Part shown: positions 35,736 to 43,959 of the stretch, in pieces | Position numbering within the stretch: the first letter of the stretch is position 1 | Layout of the letters: the number at the start of each line of letters is the position of its first letter | Position numbers and translations under genes: made by a program | Notes under the pieces: model-generated | The model's input: the letters and a program-made list of their open reading frames with translations, nothing else | Database searches by the model: none | What the model was told of the DNA's origin: nothing | Assembly (NCBI GenBank): GCA_021791195.1 | Contig: JAJYXB010000004.1 | Location: 124,001 to 188,000, forward strand | DNA length: 64,000 bases | Source of the DNA: Actinomycetes bacterium | GTDB taxonomy: Bacteria; Actinomycetota; Thermoleophilia; BMS3ABIN01 | Direction: 5' to 3'

Positions 35736-38526
35736 GGCGGTTATCGCCGGATTGTTTGCTGTCCTTTTTGGGACGCCGGCATTGGCTGATAATACCGCCG
35801 TCCCGGCTGCGGCCGGCGCTGAGGCGAACGCTGCGATAGCAGGCGGAGGAGCGCAGTTGCGCGTGCTGGTCGTACATGACGGCGGCACGCACAACCAGCA
35901 GGATTTGCTGCTTCAGGATTTGCTGGGCCATTTTTCAATTAAACCCAGGATCGTCACCGAATCCGCTTACCGCGCTGGCAACCTGGAGGATTATGATGTC
36001 ATTTTTTATCTGAAGCGCAACGACTCCCCCGCGCCGGGCGACCTGCTGGCGGACATCGCCCGAACCGGGAAGACGGTGGTGTGGATCGGCGCCGGTTTCA
36101 ACCAGTTTGCCGCCGGCCGGCCGATGACCGAACGCTACGGCTTCACGTTCGTCAAGAGCGTCAGCGGCACATTTACCGACGTCCGCTACGGCGGGCAGAA
36201 GATGACCAAGCCCGAGCCACAGGCGGACCTGGTCTCCATCACAGACCCCGGCAAGGCAGTCTTGTGTGCCGACATGATCGGCACCGACCCTGACGCCCCC
36301 GCACCCTATATCGTCCGCGGCGCCAACCTCTGGCATGTCGCCGACAACCCGCTCACCGGGGTATCGCAGTACACCAGCTACATGGCCTTTGCCGACCTGC
36401 TGCACGAGATGGTCGGCGTCCCGCACTCGACCCGGCATCAGGCGCTGATCCGCATCGAGGACGTACACCCCATGGCTGACCAGCAGAAGCTGCGCGCCAT
36501 CGCCGACTACCTTAAATCGCAGAACATTCCGTTCGCGGTGGCGCTGATTCCGGTATATGTCAATCCGGCCACGGGCCAGCAGGTTTCGATGTCGGACAGT
36601 CCGGGCTTCGTCGGCACCATCCGCTATATGCAGGACCGCGGCGGCGCCATCGTCCTCCATGGCTATACTCACCAGTACCGGGGCGAGACCGCGATCGATT
36701 ACGAGTTCTGGGACAGCGAGGCAAACGCGCCGCCAGCGGCGGAATCCGAGGGCTGGATCAAGAGCCGGCTGGCGGCGGCCCTGGATGAGACGCACCGAAA
36801 CGGCATCTATCCAATCGCCTGGGAGACGCCGCACTACACAGCCGACCCGTTCACCGCCACGATCATCGCCCGCTTCTTTCCGGTATATTACGGCCGCCGC
36901 GGCGACGAGGCGGCTCCTTTCATACTGGACACCGACCGCTACGGGCAGGAAGTGATTCCGGAGAACATGGGATACGTGCAGCTTCCTTCCGCGATCCACG
37001 GCGATTCGCCGGTGCCGGAGACCGGCGGCCTGGTGACGGTGCGCGATGGCGTCGCCAGCGCCTTCTTTCATCCATTCCTCAACATCTCCTTTCTGAAGCA
37101 GCTGGTAGCCAATATCCGCAATACCGGTTTCACCTTTGTTTCGCTCGATTCGCTGGTGCCCAAGGAACGGCTGCCGCACCCGGTCGATATATCTGTGCGG
37201 GACCGCATCCAGAACCTGGTGTCCGACATGAAACAGACTGCGGATAACAAGGGAATGCCGGGGATTAGCTGGTTCTCGCTCGTGGGCCTGGGCATCCTCA
37301 TTTATTACGGGGTCGTCTTCGGGTTGGGACGGCGCGTGCACTACCCTTTGCCGGCGACCGACCCGCGATTGATGTTTATCTTCGTGATCCCGGCGCTTAA
37401 TGAGGAAGAAGTGATCGCCGGCACGCTCGATCGCCTGCTGGCGCTGCCGGACCGCAATGTGCGCATCATGGTGATGAACGACGATTCCAGCGACCGCACC
37501 GCCGAGATCGTTGGCGGCTACGCTGCCCGCAGCCAGCGCGCCGATCTGGTCAACCGCCCGCCGCAGATCGCCCGCCGCGGCAAGGGAGCAGTCCTCAATC
37601 ACGCCTTCCGGCTGGTGAAAAACTCGCCGCTGGCGGCGGAATTCGGCACGGAAAACATGGTGCTGTGCGTGCTGGACGCCGACGGGCAGGTGGCGCCCAA
37701 CATCATCTCCAGCGTCACGCCCTATTTCGAAGACCGGCAAACCGGCGCAGTGCAGGCGAGCGTGCGCATCTATAATGCGTACGTAAACGTGCTCACCCGT
37801 TGGCAGCAGTTCGAGTTCCTGACCTTCAACCGCATCTTCCAGCGCGGCCGTGAATCGATGGGCAGTGTCGGCCTGGGCGGCAACGGCCAGTTCGTGCGCC
37901 TGAGCGCTCTCGCTTCGCTCGGAGAGGAGCCGTGGACCGATTGCCTGACCGAAGACCTCGACATCGGCCTCAGGCTGATGCTTTCCGGATGGACCAACCA
38001 TTTCGCCGGCCGCACGTTTGTCGCACAGCAGGCGGCCACGCGGCTGCGAACGCTGCTACGGCAGCGCTCCCGCTGGTTCCAGGGGCATGTCACCTGCTGG
38101 AGCCACATCCCCGGGATCCTGACCAGCAGCCTGCGGCTGGCGACGCGCATCGACTCGACCTATTATCTGACAGGGATAGCGCTGGTCTTCCTGTTCTTCC
38201 CGGCCTCGTTCCTCCTCCTGGCGATCACCGTCTATGCGCTGCTTTCGGGCGCAGCCACGGTCGGCGACCTGTTATACGGCGCTTTCTTGCCTTATCTGCT
38301 GCTCTTTTACGTGCTCTCGTTCGGGCCGCTGCCGGTGATGGCTTTCATCTACTGGCGCGAGGACGGCAAAGTGAGCCTCCCGGGAGCCCTGTTGTGGGCG
38401 CACATCTTCGCCGTCATATATAGTGTCTGGTTCGCGGCCGGCTGCGTCGCGGTAGGACGCCTGCTGTCGGGGAAGTCGTCCTGGACCAAGACGCCGCGTT
38501 CTTACCCGGTCGAACCGCCCGGATGA
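35710..38526 (+). CDS. DUF2334 deacetylase-processive GT2 synthase fusion
   Basis: A 938-residue membrane protein. The start at ATG 35710 gives a clean signal peptide ending near PALADN; the open frame further upstream is only antisense to the GH26 remnant. Residues about 50-500 are an extracytoplasmic DUF2334 (polysaccharide-deacetylase-like) domain with RIEDVHP near 247 and LHGYTHQY near 316. A membrane helix (about 520-540) leads to a cytoplasmic BcsA/PgaC-type GT2 domain: DDSSDRT, LDADGQ (about 654), EDLDIG (748) and QRSRW (785), then four C-terminal membrane helices. All processive-synthase motifs are present. It resembles a one-chain PgaB-PgaC pair. Confidence 0.88.
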   Translation: MITGLAVGSAVIAGLFAVLFGTPALADNTAVPAAAGAEANAAIAGGGAQLRVLVVHDGGTHNQQDLLLQDLLGHFSIKPRIVTESAYRAGNLEDYDVIFYLKRNDSPAPGDLLADIARTGKTVVWIGAGFNQFAAGRPMTERYGFTFVKSVSGTFTDVRYGGQKMTKPEPQADLVSITDPGKAVLCADMIGTDPDAPAPYIVRGANLWHVADNPLTGVSQYTSYMAFADLLHEMVGVPHSTRHQALIRIEDVHPMADQQKLRAIADYLKSQNIPFAVALIPVYVNPATGQQVSMSDSPGFVGTIRYMQDRGGAIVLHGYTHQYRGETAIDYEFWDSEANAPPAAESEGWIKSRLAAALDETHRNGIYPIAWETPHYTADPFTATIIARFFPVYYGRRGDEAAPFILDTDRYGQEVIPENMGYVQLPSAIHGDSPVPETGGLVTVRDGVASAFFHPFLNISFLKQLVANIRNTGFTFVSLDSLVPKERLPHPVDISVRDRIQNLVSDMKQTADNKGMPGISWFSLVGLGILIYYGVVFGLGRRVHYPLPATDPRLMFIFVIPALNEEEVIAGTLDRLLALPDRNVRIMVMNDDSSDRTAEIVGGYAARSQRADLVNRPPQIARRGKGAVLNHAFRLVKNSPLAAEFGTENMVLCVLDADGQVAPNIISSVTPYFEDRQTGAVQASVRIYNAYVNVLTRWQQFEFLTFNRIFQRGRESMGSVGLGGNGQFVRLSALASLGEEPWTDCLTEDLDIGLRLMLSGWTNHFAGRTFVAQQAATRLRTLLRQRSRWFQGHVTCWSHIPGILTSSLRLATRIDSTYYLTGIALVFLFFPASFLLLAITVYALLSGAATVGDLLYGAFLPYLLLFYVLSFGPLPVMAFIYWREDGKVSLPGALLWAHIFAVIYSVWFAAGCVAVGRLLSGKSSWTKTPRSYPVEPPG

Positions 38527-38737
38527 CAGGCCCCGCCAGGATGTCCCCTTCGGACGGCGCTTTAGGCAACATCGCAGGATTGCTGAAGGTCAGGGATTCC
38601 GTTTAAGTAATTCTGCAAATGGGTAATAATAAGATGTTCTTAGTCGCGTTTCGCTGGTCTCTCCTGGATTCTTTTCCCGCCGATAACTTATTGGTGTGCT
38701 TTTTGCCCTGAGTGGGGGAGCAAGCTTTGCGCGACTG

Positions 38738-38746
38738 TGGTACAAT
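38738..38746 (+). promoter_or_regulatory. Possible extended -10 promoter of rpoD
   Basis: TGGTACAAT (TG-n-TACAAT) lies about 80 bases before the rpoD start, without a recognisable -35. The surrounding region 38580-38817 is AT-rich relative to the flanks and has no coding content. Confidence 0.4.
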
Positions 38747-38817
38747 GGCCGCTTGGTATTTGCTTGAGATGGGCAAATAAAGGATAAGACAAACGTAACT
38801 AGAAAGATAAAATCAAA

Positions 38818-39900
38818 GTGACATCGATGACAGAACTTCCAAACGAATTGACGCAAAACTTGATAACAAGAGGTCAGGAAAAGGGATTCCTCTCTCTGGA
38901 TGACATCGCCGACGCCTTGCAGGAGGCAGACCTCTCGACCGAGCAGATTGAAGAGGTGTACGCTCGCATCACCGATCAGGGCATCGACATCGTCGAACAG
39001 GACGAGATCGAAGAACTCGGCGAGCCCGATGATTTCGTCGAGGAGCCCACACCGGTGGAGCCAGAGCGGCCGACGGCCACTGATGACTCGCTGCGAATGT
39101 ACTTGCGTGACATCGGCCGCATTCCGCTGCTGTCGGCGGCTCAGGAGGTGTCGCTGGCCAAACGCATGGAGCGCGGCGACATGGACGCCAAGAGCAGGCT
39201 GGTGGAAGCCAACCTGCGGCTGGTTGTCAGCATCGCCAAGCGGTATCTGGGCCGGGGGCTGTCATTCCTGGACCTGATCCAGGAAGGGAATCTGGGATTG
39301 ATCCGCGCGGTAGAGAAATTCGATTACCGCCGCGGTTACAAGTTCTCGACGTACGCCACCTGGTGGATCCGCCAGGCAGTGACGCGCGCGATCGCCGACC
39401 AGGCGCGCACCATCCGCATCCCCGTGCATATGGTGGAGAAGCTGAATCACCTCGTGCGCGCGAAGCGGCAGCTGGTGCAGGATATGGGCCGCGAGCCGAC
39501 GCCGGAAGAGATCGCCGCGGCGATGGATACCACGGTTGAGAAGGTGCAGCACCTGATCAAGATCTCACAGAGCCCGGTAAGCCTCGAGAAGCCGGTCGGC
39601 GACGAAGAGGAAGCGGAGCTGGGAGATTTCCTCGAGGACGAGGGCACTCCCAAACCGCTTGACGCCGCGATGGTCGAGATCAAGAAGGACGACCTCAACA
39701 AGGTGCTGAATTCGCTGCCGCACCGGGAGCGCAAGATCCTCGAACTGCGTTACGGGCTCAACGGCGAGCACCCGCGCACGCTGGAGCAGATCGGCCGCCG
39801 GTTCGGCGTCACCCGCGAGCGCATCCGCCAGATAGAGGCAAACACGCTGGCACGGCTCAAGGAACTGCAGGAGACGCAGCACCTGCGCGAAAGCGCCTGA
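38818..39900 (+). CDS. rpoD: Primary RNA polymerase sigma factor (sigma-70/RpoD)
   Basis: A 360-residue housekeeping sigma factor. A short acidic N-terminal part (1-80) has a region 1.1-like helix. Region 1.2 starts at [16 protein letters not shown], regions 2.1-2.4 include [20 protein letters not shown] and [17 protein letters not shown] (the -10 recognition helix), region 3 carries RELVQ-type helices and region 4.2 ends with [18 protein letters not shown] (the -35 recognition helix). The compact size matches actinobacterial and clostridial forms. The start could be GTG 38818 or ATG 38827; neither has a strong ribosome site. Confidence 0.96.
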   Translation: MTSMTELPNELTQNLITRGQEKGFLSLDDIADALQEADLSTEQIEEVYARITDQGIDIVEQDEIEELGEPDDFVEEPTPVEPERPTATDDSLRMYLRDIGRIPLLSAAQEVSLAKRMERGDMDAKSRLVEANLRLVVSIAKRYLGRGLSFLDLIQEGNLGLIRAVEKFDYRRGYKFSTYATWWIRQAVTRAIADQARTIRIPVHMVEKLNHLVRAKRQLVQDMGREPTPEEIAAAMDTTVEKVQHLIKISQSPVSLEKPVGDEEEAELGDFLEDEGTPKPLDAAMVEIKKDDLNKVLNSLPHRERKILELRYGLNGEHPRTLEQIGRRFGVTRERIRQIEANTLARLKELQETQHLRESA

Positions 39901-39934
39901 GGCTGGACGAAAAACCGGGGGACGAAAAACCGGG

Positions 39935-39978
39935 AAAAACCGGGGACACCTTACATATGTAAGGTGTCCCCGGTTTTT
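39935..39978. repeat. 44-base perfect palindrome with the GGGGACACCTT core
   Basis: The arms AAAAACCGGGGACACCTTAC and its complement meet at a central CATATG; the right arm ends in TTTTT, so it can serve as a bidirectional terminator for rpoD and the convergent TPR gene. A further half-copy, AAGGTGTCCCCGG plus seven T, follows at 39981-40000, and degenerate left fragments lie at 39911-39934. The same core occurs twice at 8744-8796. Confidence 0.85.
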
Positions 39979-39998
39979 CTAAGGTGTCCCCGGTTTTT

Positions 39999-40640
39999 TT
40001 AGGGCGTAACCGGCACCAGGTTCTGGGTGCCGCCGTTATTGGCCTGGTCCAGCAGCTGTTTGGCATCCTGGCCGTACTGGCTGCTGGCGCCAAGAGCGAT
40101 CGCCTTCTGCAGCGGAGCCTTGCTTTCATCCACCTTGCCCGTCTGCAGGTCGAGATAGCCGATGTTGAGCCAGCCGCGCTGATTGTTCGGCTGCTGCGCC
40201 ACCGCCGTCTGCAGTTCCCGCATGGCCACATCGCCCATGTTCAGCTGGGTGTAAGTATAGCCCAGGTCGATTCGCACCTCGGTATCGTCCGAATTCAGCT
40301 TCAGGTACTGGCGATACTGGTCCACCGCCCACTTGTAACTCCAGGCGGCGTCATTGATTTTCCCCTCCTGCGACTGCAGGTCGCCAAGATCCGCGAAGGT
40401 GTCCCCCAGCTTCCTCAACGCCAGTTGATCTTTTGGATTCTTCTTGGTTAGATCCTGGTAATTGGTGATCGTCGTCTTGTCCTGATCGATCTGCTGCTGC
40501 ACCACCTGGTTATTCTGGGATGTGGAGGATTTGTCACTGGCACCGCTGCCGCTGCTGACAAGCCGGGGAACAAATATGGCCAGCACGACCACGACCCCCA
40601 GGACCGGCAGCAGGACCAGCCATTTCAGATTATCTTTCAT
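39999..40640 (-). CDS. Membrane-anchored TPR protein
   Basis: A 213-residue protein with one N-terminal membrane segment (about 8-28), a Ser/Gln-rich linker and three or four TPR repeats from about residue 70 to 205, such as AWSYKWAVDQYRQYLKLNSD and RGWLNIGYLDLQTGKVDES. TPR proteins at the end of cytochrome-c/thiol-redox operons often act as assembly scaffolds (compare CcmI/NrfG), which fits its position. Its ATG overlaps the tlpA stop by one base. It shares the lgt-ccdA-tlpA transcript by inference. Confidence 0.85.
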   Translation of the reverse strand: MKDNLKWLVLLPVLGVVVVLAIFVPRLVSSGSGASDKSSTSQNNQVVQQQIDQDKTTITNYQDLTKKNPKDQLALRKLGDTFADLGDLQSQEGKINDAAWSYKWAVDQYRQYLKLNSDDTEVRIDLGYTYTQLNMGDVAMRELQTAVAQQPNNQRGWLNIGYLDLQTGKVDESKAPLQKAIALGASSQYGQDAKQLLDQANNGGTQNLVPVTP

Positions 40641-41233
40641 CAGTTGCTCACTAACTGTTGGATTAACGCGACGTTGGGTGACGAGGCGTCGGTCCAGGTG
40701 TCCGGACCGATGATGTGTTTCGCGACCTTGCCCTGCTTGTCGATAATGAAGGTCTCCGGCTGTCCCGTCGCCTGATAGAGGTCATAAACATTCTTGCCCG
40801 GGTCGAGCAGGATGGGGAACGTCAGCCCTAGCTGCCTGGCGAACTGGTCGGCGTCGTTCTTTTGTGCGTCGATGCTGACGGCAAGGATCTCAAAGGGTTT
40901 CCCCTTCATGCTCTCGTAGAATTTTTCCATCGAGGGCATCTCCTGACGGCAGGAGTTGCACCAGCTTGCCCAGATGTTGATCATGACGACCTTGCCGCGG
41001 TAGTCGGCCAGGCTCACGCTGGGGCCGTTGAGCCGGGGCAACGAAAAAGCCGGCGCCGCCGAGCCATCCGTGATCGGCGCGGGACGGGTCGACTCGTAAT
41101 AGAAATAGCCGCCGATGGCAATCGCCACGATCGCTACAAAAGCGCCCAGCGCCAGAACTATGTCAAGCGGCCGCCAGCCATCGTCATCACCGATGGGAGT
41201 AAGGTCTTCTGTTTGCTGTTCGGTATTCATCAA
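40640..41233 (-). CDS. TlpA/ResA-like membrane-anchored thioredoxin
   Basis: A 197-residue extracytoplasmic thiol-disulfide oxidoreductase. One membrane segment lies at about 24-46, and the thioredoxin domain from about 58 carries WASWCNSCRQEMP, with active-site Cys92 and Cys95. GQPETFIIDKQGKV near residue 160 holds the cis-proline-equivalent region. It probably receives electrons from the neighbouring CcdA and reduces haem-binding CxxCH motifs or other extracytoplasmic thiols. No cytochrome gene is in the window. Confidence 0.92.
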   Translation of the reverse strand: MMNTEQQTEDLTPIGDDDGWRPLDIVLALGAFVAIVAIAIGGYFYYESTRPAPITDGSAAPAFSLPRLNGPSVSLADYRGKVVMINIWASWCNSCRQEMPSMEKFYESMKGKPFEILAVSIDAQKNDADQFARQLGLTFPILLDPGKNVYDLYQATGQPETFIIDKQGKVAKHIIGPDTWTDASSPNVALIQQLVSN

Positions 41234-41399
41234 ACCAGGCCAGGCCTCAGGCGGCCGGTGGCAAAAAAACCGCCGGCAAGCAGAGATTGCCTGGCGGAAA
41301 AGGACGGATCAGGAAACCAGCGTCTGCAACGTGAGAAGTAACCGCGTAACGAAAACATACTAACATCCGGCCGCCCGAGCTTCAACAAAAAGAGCAGAT

Positions 41400-42146
41400 T
41401 CAGATATTGATGCCCGGCAGCCATTTCTGCATCCAGGCCGACAGCACCTCGATCTGCCCGGTAGCGAGGATCAGTCCGAAAAGAACCAGCATCGACCCGG
41501 ATACGATCTTGAGCACCGCAAAGTGTCTCTTGATGAAGCCAAAAGCTCCTATCAGCCGGGCGAAAAGAAAGCCGGAAAGTACAAAAGGCACACCCATGCC
41601 CAGCGCATAGACGAAGAGGAGGCTGGCGCCCGCAGCCGGGTTCTGCGTGCCGATGGCCAGCATGTAGATCGAGCCCAGCAGCGGACCCGTACAGGGACCG
41701 ATGCCCACCGAGAACACCATCCCCGCCAGCACGACGCCGATCGTGCCGGCCGGTTTCCGGATCAGGCGCAGACGCCGTTCCTTCTGGAACCACATCGGAT
41801 TGAAGATGCCGAGCGCGAAGATGCCGAAGATGATCAGCACCACACCGCCGAAGATCTCCAGGATGCGGTGATCGACTCCGCCCGGACTGATGATATTGGT
41901 CAGCGACTCCCCCATCCCCCCCGCCACCGCTCCCTGCAGGCTGAACAGGATGACGAAGCCGACCACGAAAGTGCCGCTGGCCATCGCCACTTTTTTGGCG
42001 CGGACGCCCAGCTCATCCACGCCGACGCCGGAGATAAACGAGAGATAGCCTGGCAGGAGCGGCAATACGCAGGGGGAAAGAAATGACGCAAGCCCGGCGA
42101 TGAAGGCCCAGATAAAAGCGACGAATGTTACTTGGGTGATCTCCAA
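41400..42146 (-). CDS. ccdA: CcdA-type thiol-disulfide transporter
   Basis: A 248-residue protein with six to seven membrane helices that passes electrons from cytoplasmic thioredoxin to outside thiol proteins. The first conserved cysteine is in LASFLSPCVLPLLPGYL near residue 26, and the second in FSVGIGPCTGPLLGS near residue 152, both with the typical prolines. Start is TTG 42146. It lies 46 bases after lgt and 166 before tlpA, consistent with one operon. Confidence 0.93.
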   Translation of the reverse strand: MEITQVTFVAFIWAFIAGLASFLSPCVLPLLPGYLSFISGVGVDELGVRAKKVAMASGTFVVGFVILFSLQGAVAGGMGESLTNIISPGGVDHRILEIFGGVVLIIFGIFALGIFNPMWFQKERRLRLIRKPAGTIGVVLAGMVFSVGIGPCTGPLLGSIYMLAIGTQNPAAGASLLFVYALGMGVPFVLSGFLFARLIGAFGFIKRHFAVLKIVSGSMLVLFGLILATGQIEVLSAWMQKWLPGINI

Positions 42147-42192
42147 AGGGTAACCTTAAAGCGCATCCTTCAAAGGCATGCCCGGCTGGCTG

Positions 42193-42984
42193 TCATCGCG
42201 CCGGGTCGGGCTGATCCTGATCCTGCGACCGCCGTTTATATATCAGAACCAGCGCGCCGGCGGCCAGCACGGCAACGATGACCGAGATCACCTGCGCCTG
42301 CAACTGCCCGTCGCGGTGCATGCGCACGAACTCGACCAGGAAGCGCTCAGTGCCTGCCATGACCAGGTAGGCGCTGATCATCGCGCCCGGACGCTTCAGC
42401 CGCCCCCTGAGGACATACATCAGAATCAGGAAGATGACCACGGATGAGAAAGATTCGTACAGCTGTGTCGGCTGCACGGCGATGCCCGGAGGAGTCGGCG
42501 GCGAGCCCTTCGGGAACTGCAGCGCCCAGGGCAGGTGAGATGGCTGGCCATAGTCATCGCCGTTGAGAAAGCAGCCGATCCGCCCGAAAGCATAGCCGAT
42601 CGCCATCGCCGGCGCGGCCGCATCCAGCACCCTTACCCAGGACAGCCGGTAGAGCCTGACCACCAGCAGCGCCGCGATGGCGCCGCCGATAACGCCGCCG
42701 TACCATACCAGGCCGGCGCCGCTGAAAGCCGCGGCCAGAGGGCTGTCGCGCAACTCATCCGGATGCTGGATCAGATAGTTGATCTTGCTGCCGACGAGTC
42801 CGCCCACCGCTGCCGCGATCACCAGCCAGTAGATGCTCTCAGTGTCCAGACCCTTGCGCCTGAATTCGTAGAAAGCCGAGATCCCGGCGGCAATGAAAGC
42901 TATCGCCATCATCAGGCCGAAGGAATGAACTGAGAAAGGACCGATGGAAAAAAGATCAGGATACATACATATATACCTTAACAC
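42193..42984 (-). CDS. lgt: Prolipoprotein diacylglyceryl transferase
   Basis: A 263-residue inner-membrane enzyme that attaches diacylglycerol from phosphatidylglycerol to the lipobox cysteine of prolipoproteins. Seven helices are expected. The signature GYAFGRIGCFLNGDDYG near residues 139-155 holds the essential arginine and asparagine; GTERFLVEFVRMHRD lies in the C-terminal part. The usual HGG motif appears as WYGG near residue 94. Substrates in this window include the GH lipoprotein at 28505 and the DUF3558-like lipoprotein at 50267. It is the first gene of the lgt-ccdA-tlpA-TPR set. Confidence 0.93.
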   Translation of the reverse strand: MLRYICMYPDLFSIGPFSVHSFGLMMAIAFIAAGISAFYEFRRKGLDTESIYWLVIAAAVGGLVGSKINYLIQHPDELRDSPLAAAFSGAGLVWYGGVIGGAIAALLVVRLYRLSWVRVLDAAAPAMAIGYAFGRIGCFLNGDDYGQPSHLPWALQFPKGSPPTPPGIAVQPTQLYESFSSVVIFLILMYVLRGRLKRPGAMISAYLVMAGTERFLVEFVRMHRDGQLQAQVISVIVAVLAAGALVLIYKRRSQDQDQPDPAR

Positions 42985-43048
42985 ACACCGAAAACGACTA
43001 ACAAAGTGCTAAAGCTATTCATTGCAATGACGATAATCCTGTCAAGTT

Positions 43049-43134
43049 ACGCATCTACGAAAAGGCAAACCCGTTGTGAGACGGGGACGCAAAGCCAGGG
43101 GTCTCCGTAGAGACAGCCCAGCCGCCGAAGCTTT
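43049..43134 (+). ncRNA. Cyclic-di-GMP-I (GEMM) riboswitch
   Basis: The aptamer core is clear: AAAGGCAAACC at 43061-43071, a stem CCCGT/ACGGGG with a TGTGAG-type loop, then GGGACGCAAAGCC at 43083-43095, and the closing P3 side ending in CAGCCGCCGAAG (43119-43130). These are the conserved GEMM-I blocks in correct order. Downstream, AAAGCTTCGG (43203-43212) is complementary to CCGAAGCTTT (43125-43134) at the aptamer's 3' end, offering an alternative pairing for switching. A T-rich stretch follows near 43228-43240. The first gene, a secreted beta-rich protein, begins at 43322. Confidence 0.92.
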
Positions 43135-43321
43135 TCAGCGCAAGCTCTTAGGTTTTGGAACTGGGCATTTATTATGCCCATGACTGGGCATGCCGGTCCA
43201 AGAAAGCTTCGGTCGCACACGAGCGTTTTTGGGCCTTTTTTGATGCGTGGGATAAGGGAGAAGGTCATTATAAAGCCCGGATTAACCGGGGAAAAGGGTA
43301 AAGGGAAGGGGGTGTGGCCAG

Positions 43322-43885
43322 GTGAGACTTCCAGCGAAAATCCTGCTCTTGGGCGCAGTTTCGCTGCTGGTGTTCCTGGTTTTATCGTCGGTAAGCTTTG
43401 GCGCGGCGCCTTCACCGGTAAGCGATCCGGTGAACGTCAATGTCAATGTCGGCGACTTCATCGCGATTGACAATCCCAGCAACCTGCAGCTGCCGGACAT
43501 CATTGGTGACAACATGTCCGTCGGCGGCAACGTGACCTGGAACGTCAAGACCAACAACGCCACAGGATACAATCTGCAGATCGCTTCCGCGCAGCCAGGC
43601 GCAGCCATGACAGACGGCGCCGGCAACAGCTTCGCGGACTTCAGCGGTCCGGCGGCATGGTCGGTAGCAGGCAACACGTCTGCATTCGGCTGGAGCACGG
43701 ACAATGCCACTTTCAACGGTTTTAGCGGCATTTCCAAACTGCCGGTGAAAACCACCAGCAGCGCTACTCCAGACGGCGGTGACAGCACCACTTTGTACTT
43801 CAAGGCGGGAGTCGGCGCAGGGCATATCCAGCCCGCCGGCGCATATACCGCCAACGTGACGGTTACGGCGACGGTTCAGCCGTGA
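43322..43885 (+). CDS. Secreted WxL-like beta-sandwich surface protein
   Basis: A 187-residue exported protein. The signal peptide (about 1-27) ends near SFGAAP. The mature part alternates beta strands: VNVNVNVGDFIAIDNPSN, NVTWNVKTNNATGYNLQI and a terminal GAYTANVTVTATVQP. The last block is the usual end of WxL or pilin-like surface domains, though the Trp-x-Leu motifs are not conserved. GTG 43322 has a strong ribosome site (GGAAGGGGG). It is the first gene behind the c-di-GMP riboswitch, so its level should follow c-di-GMP. A role in adhesion or matrix is inferred. Confidence 0.75.
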   Translation: MRLPAKILLLGAVSLLVFLVLSSVSFGAAPSPVSDPVNVNVNVGDFIAIDNPSNLQLPDIIGDNMSVGGNVTWNVKTNNATGYNLQIASAQPGAAMTDGAGNSFADFSGPAAWSVAGNTSAFGWSTDNATFNGFSGISKLPVKTTSSATPDGGDSTTLYFKAGVGAGHIQPAGAYTANVTVTATVQP

Positions 43886-43933
43886 TTGCATAACAACTGA
43901 ATAGCAACACGTCAACGCAAGATTGACGGCTTT

Positions 43934-43959
43934 AAGCCCTCCCTGCCAGAGGGCTTTTG
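43934..43959 (+). terminator. Intrinsic terminator between the two surface-protein genes
   Basis: AAGCCCTC (43934-43941) pairs with GAGGGCTT (43949-43956) across a 7-base loop and is followed by TTT. It lies just before the DUF916-like gene and may lower its expression relative to the first gene. Confidence 0.7.

Noticed and set aside
35935-38001. Minus-strand frame of 688 codons
   Set aside because: Antisense to the DUF2334-GT2 fusion, whose motifs are complete; the long frame is a product of high GC.
43047-43415. Minus-strand frame of 122 codons
   Set aside because: Antisense to the riboswitch and the start of the surface-protein gene.
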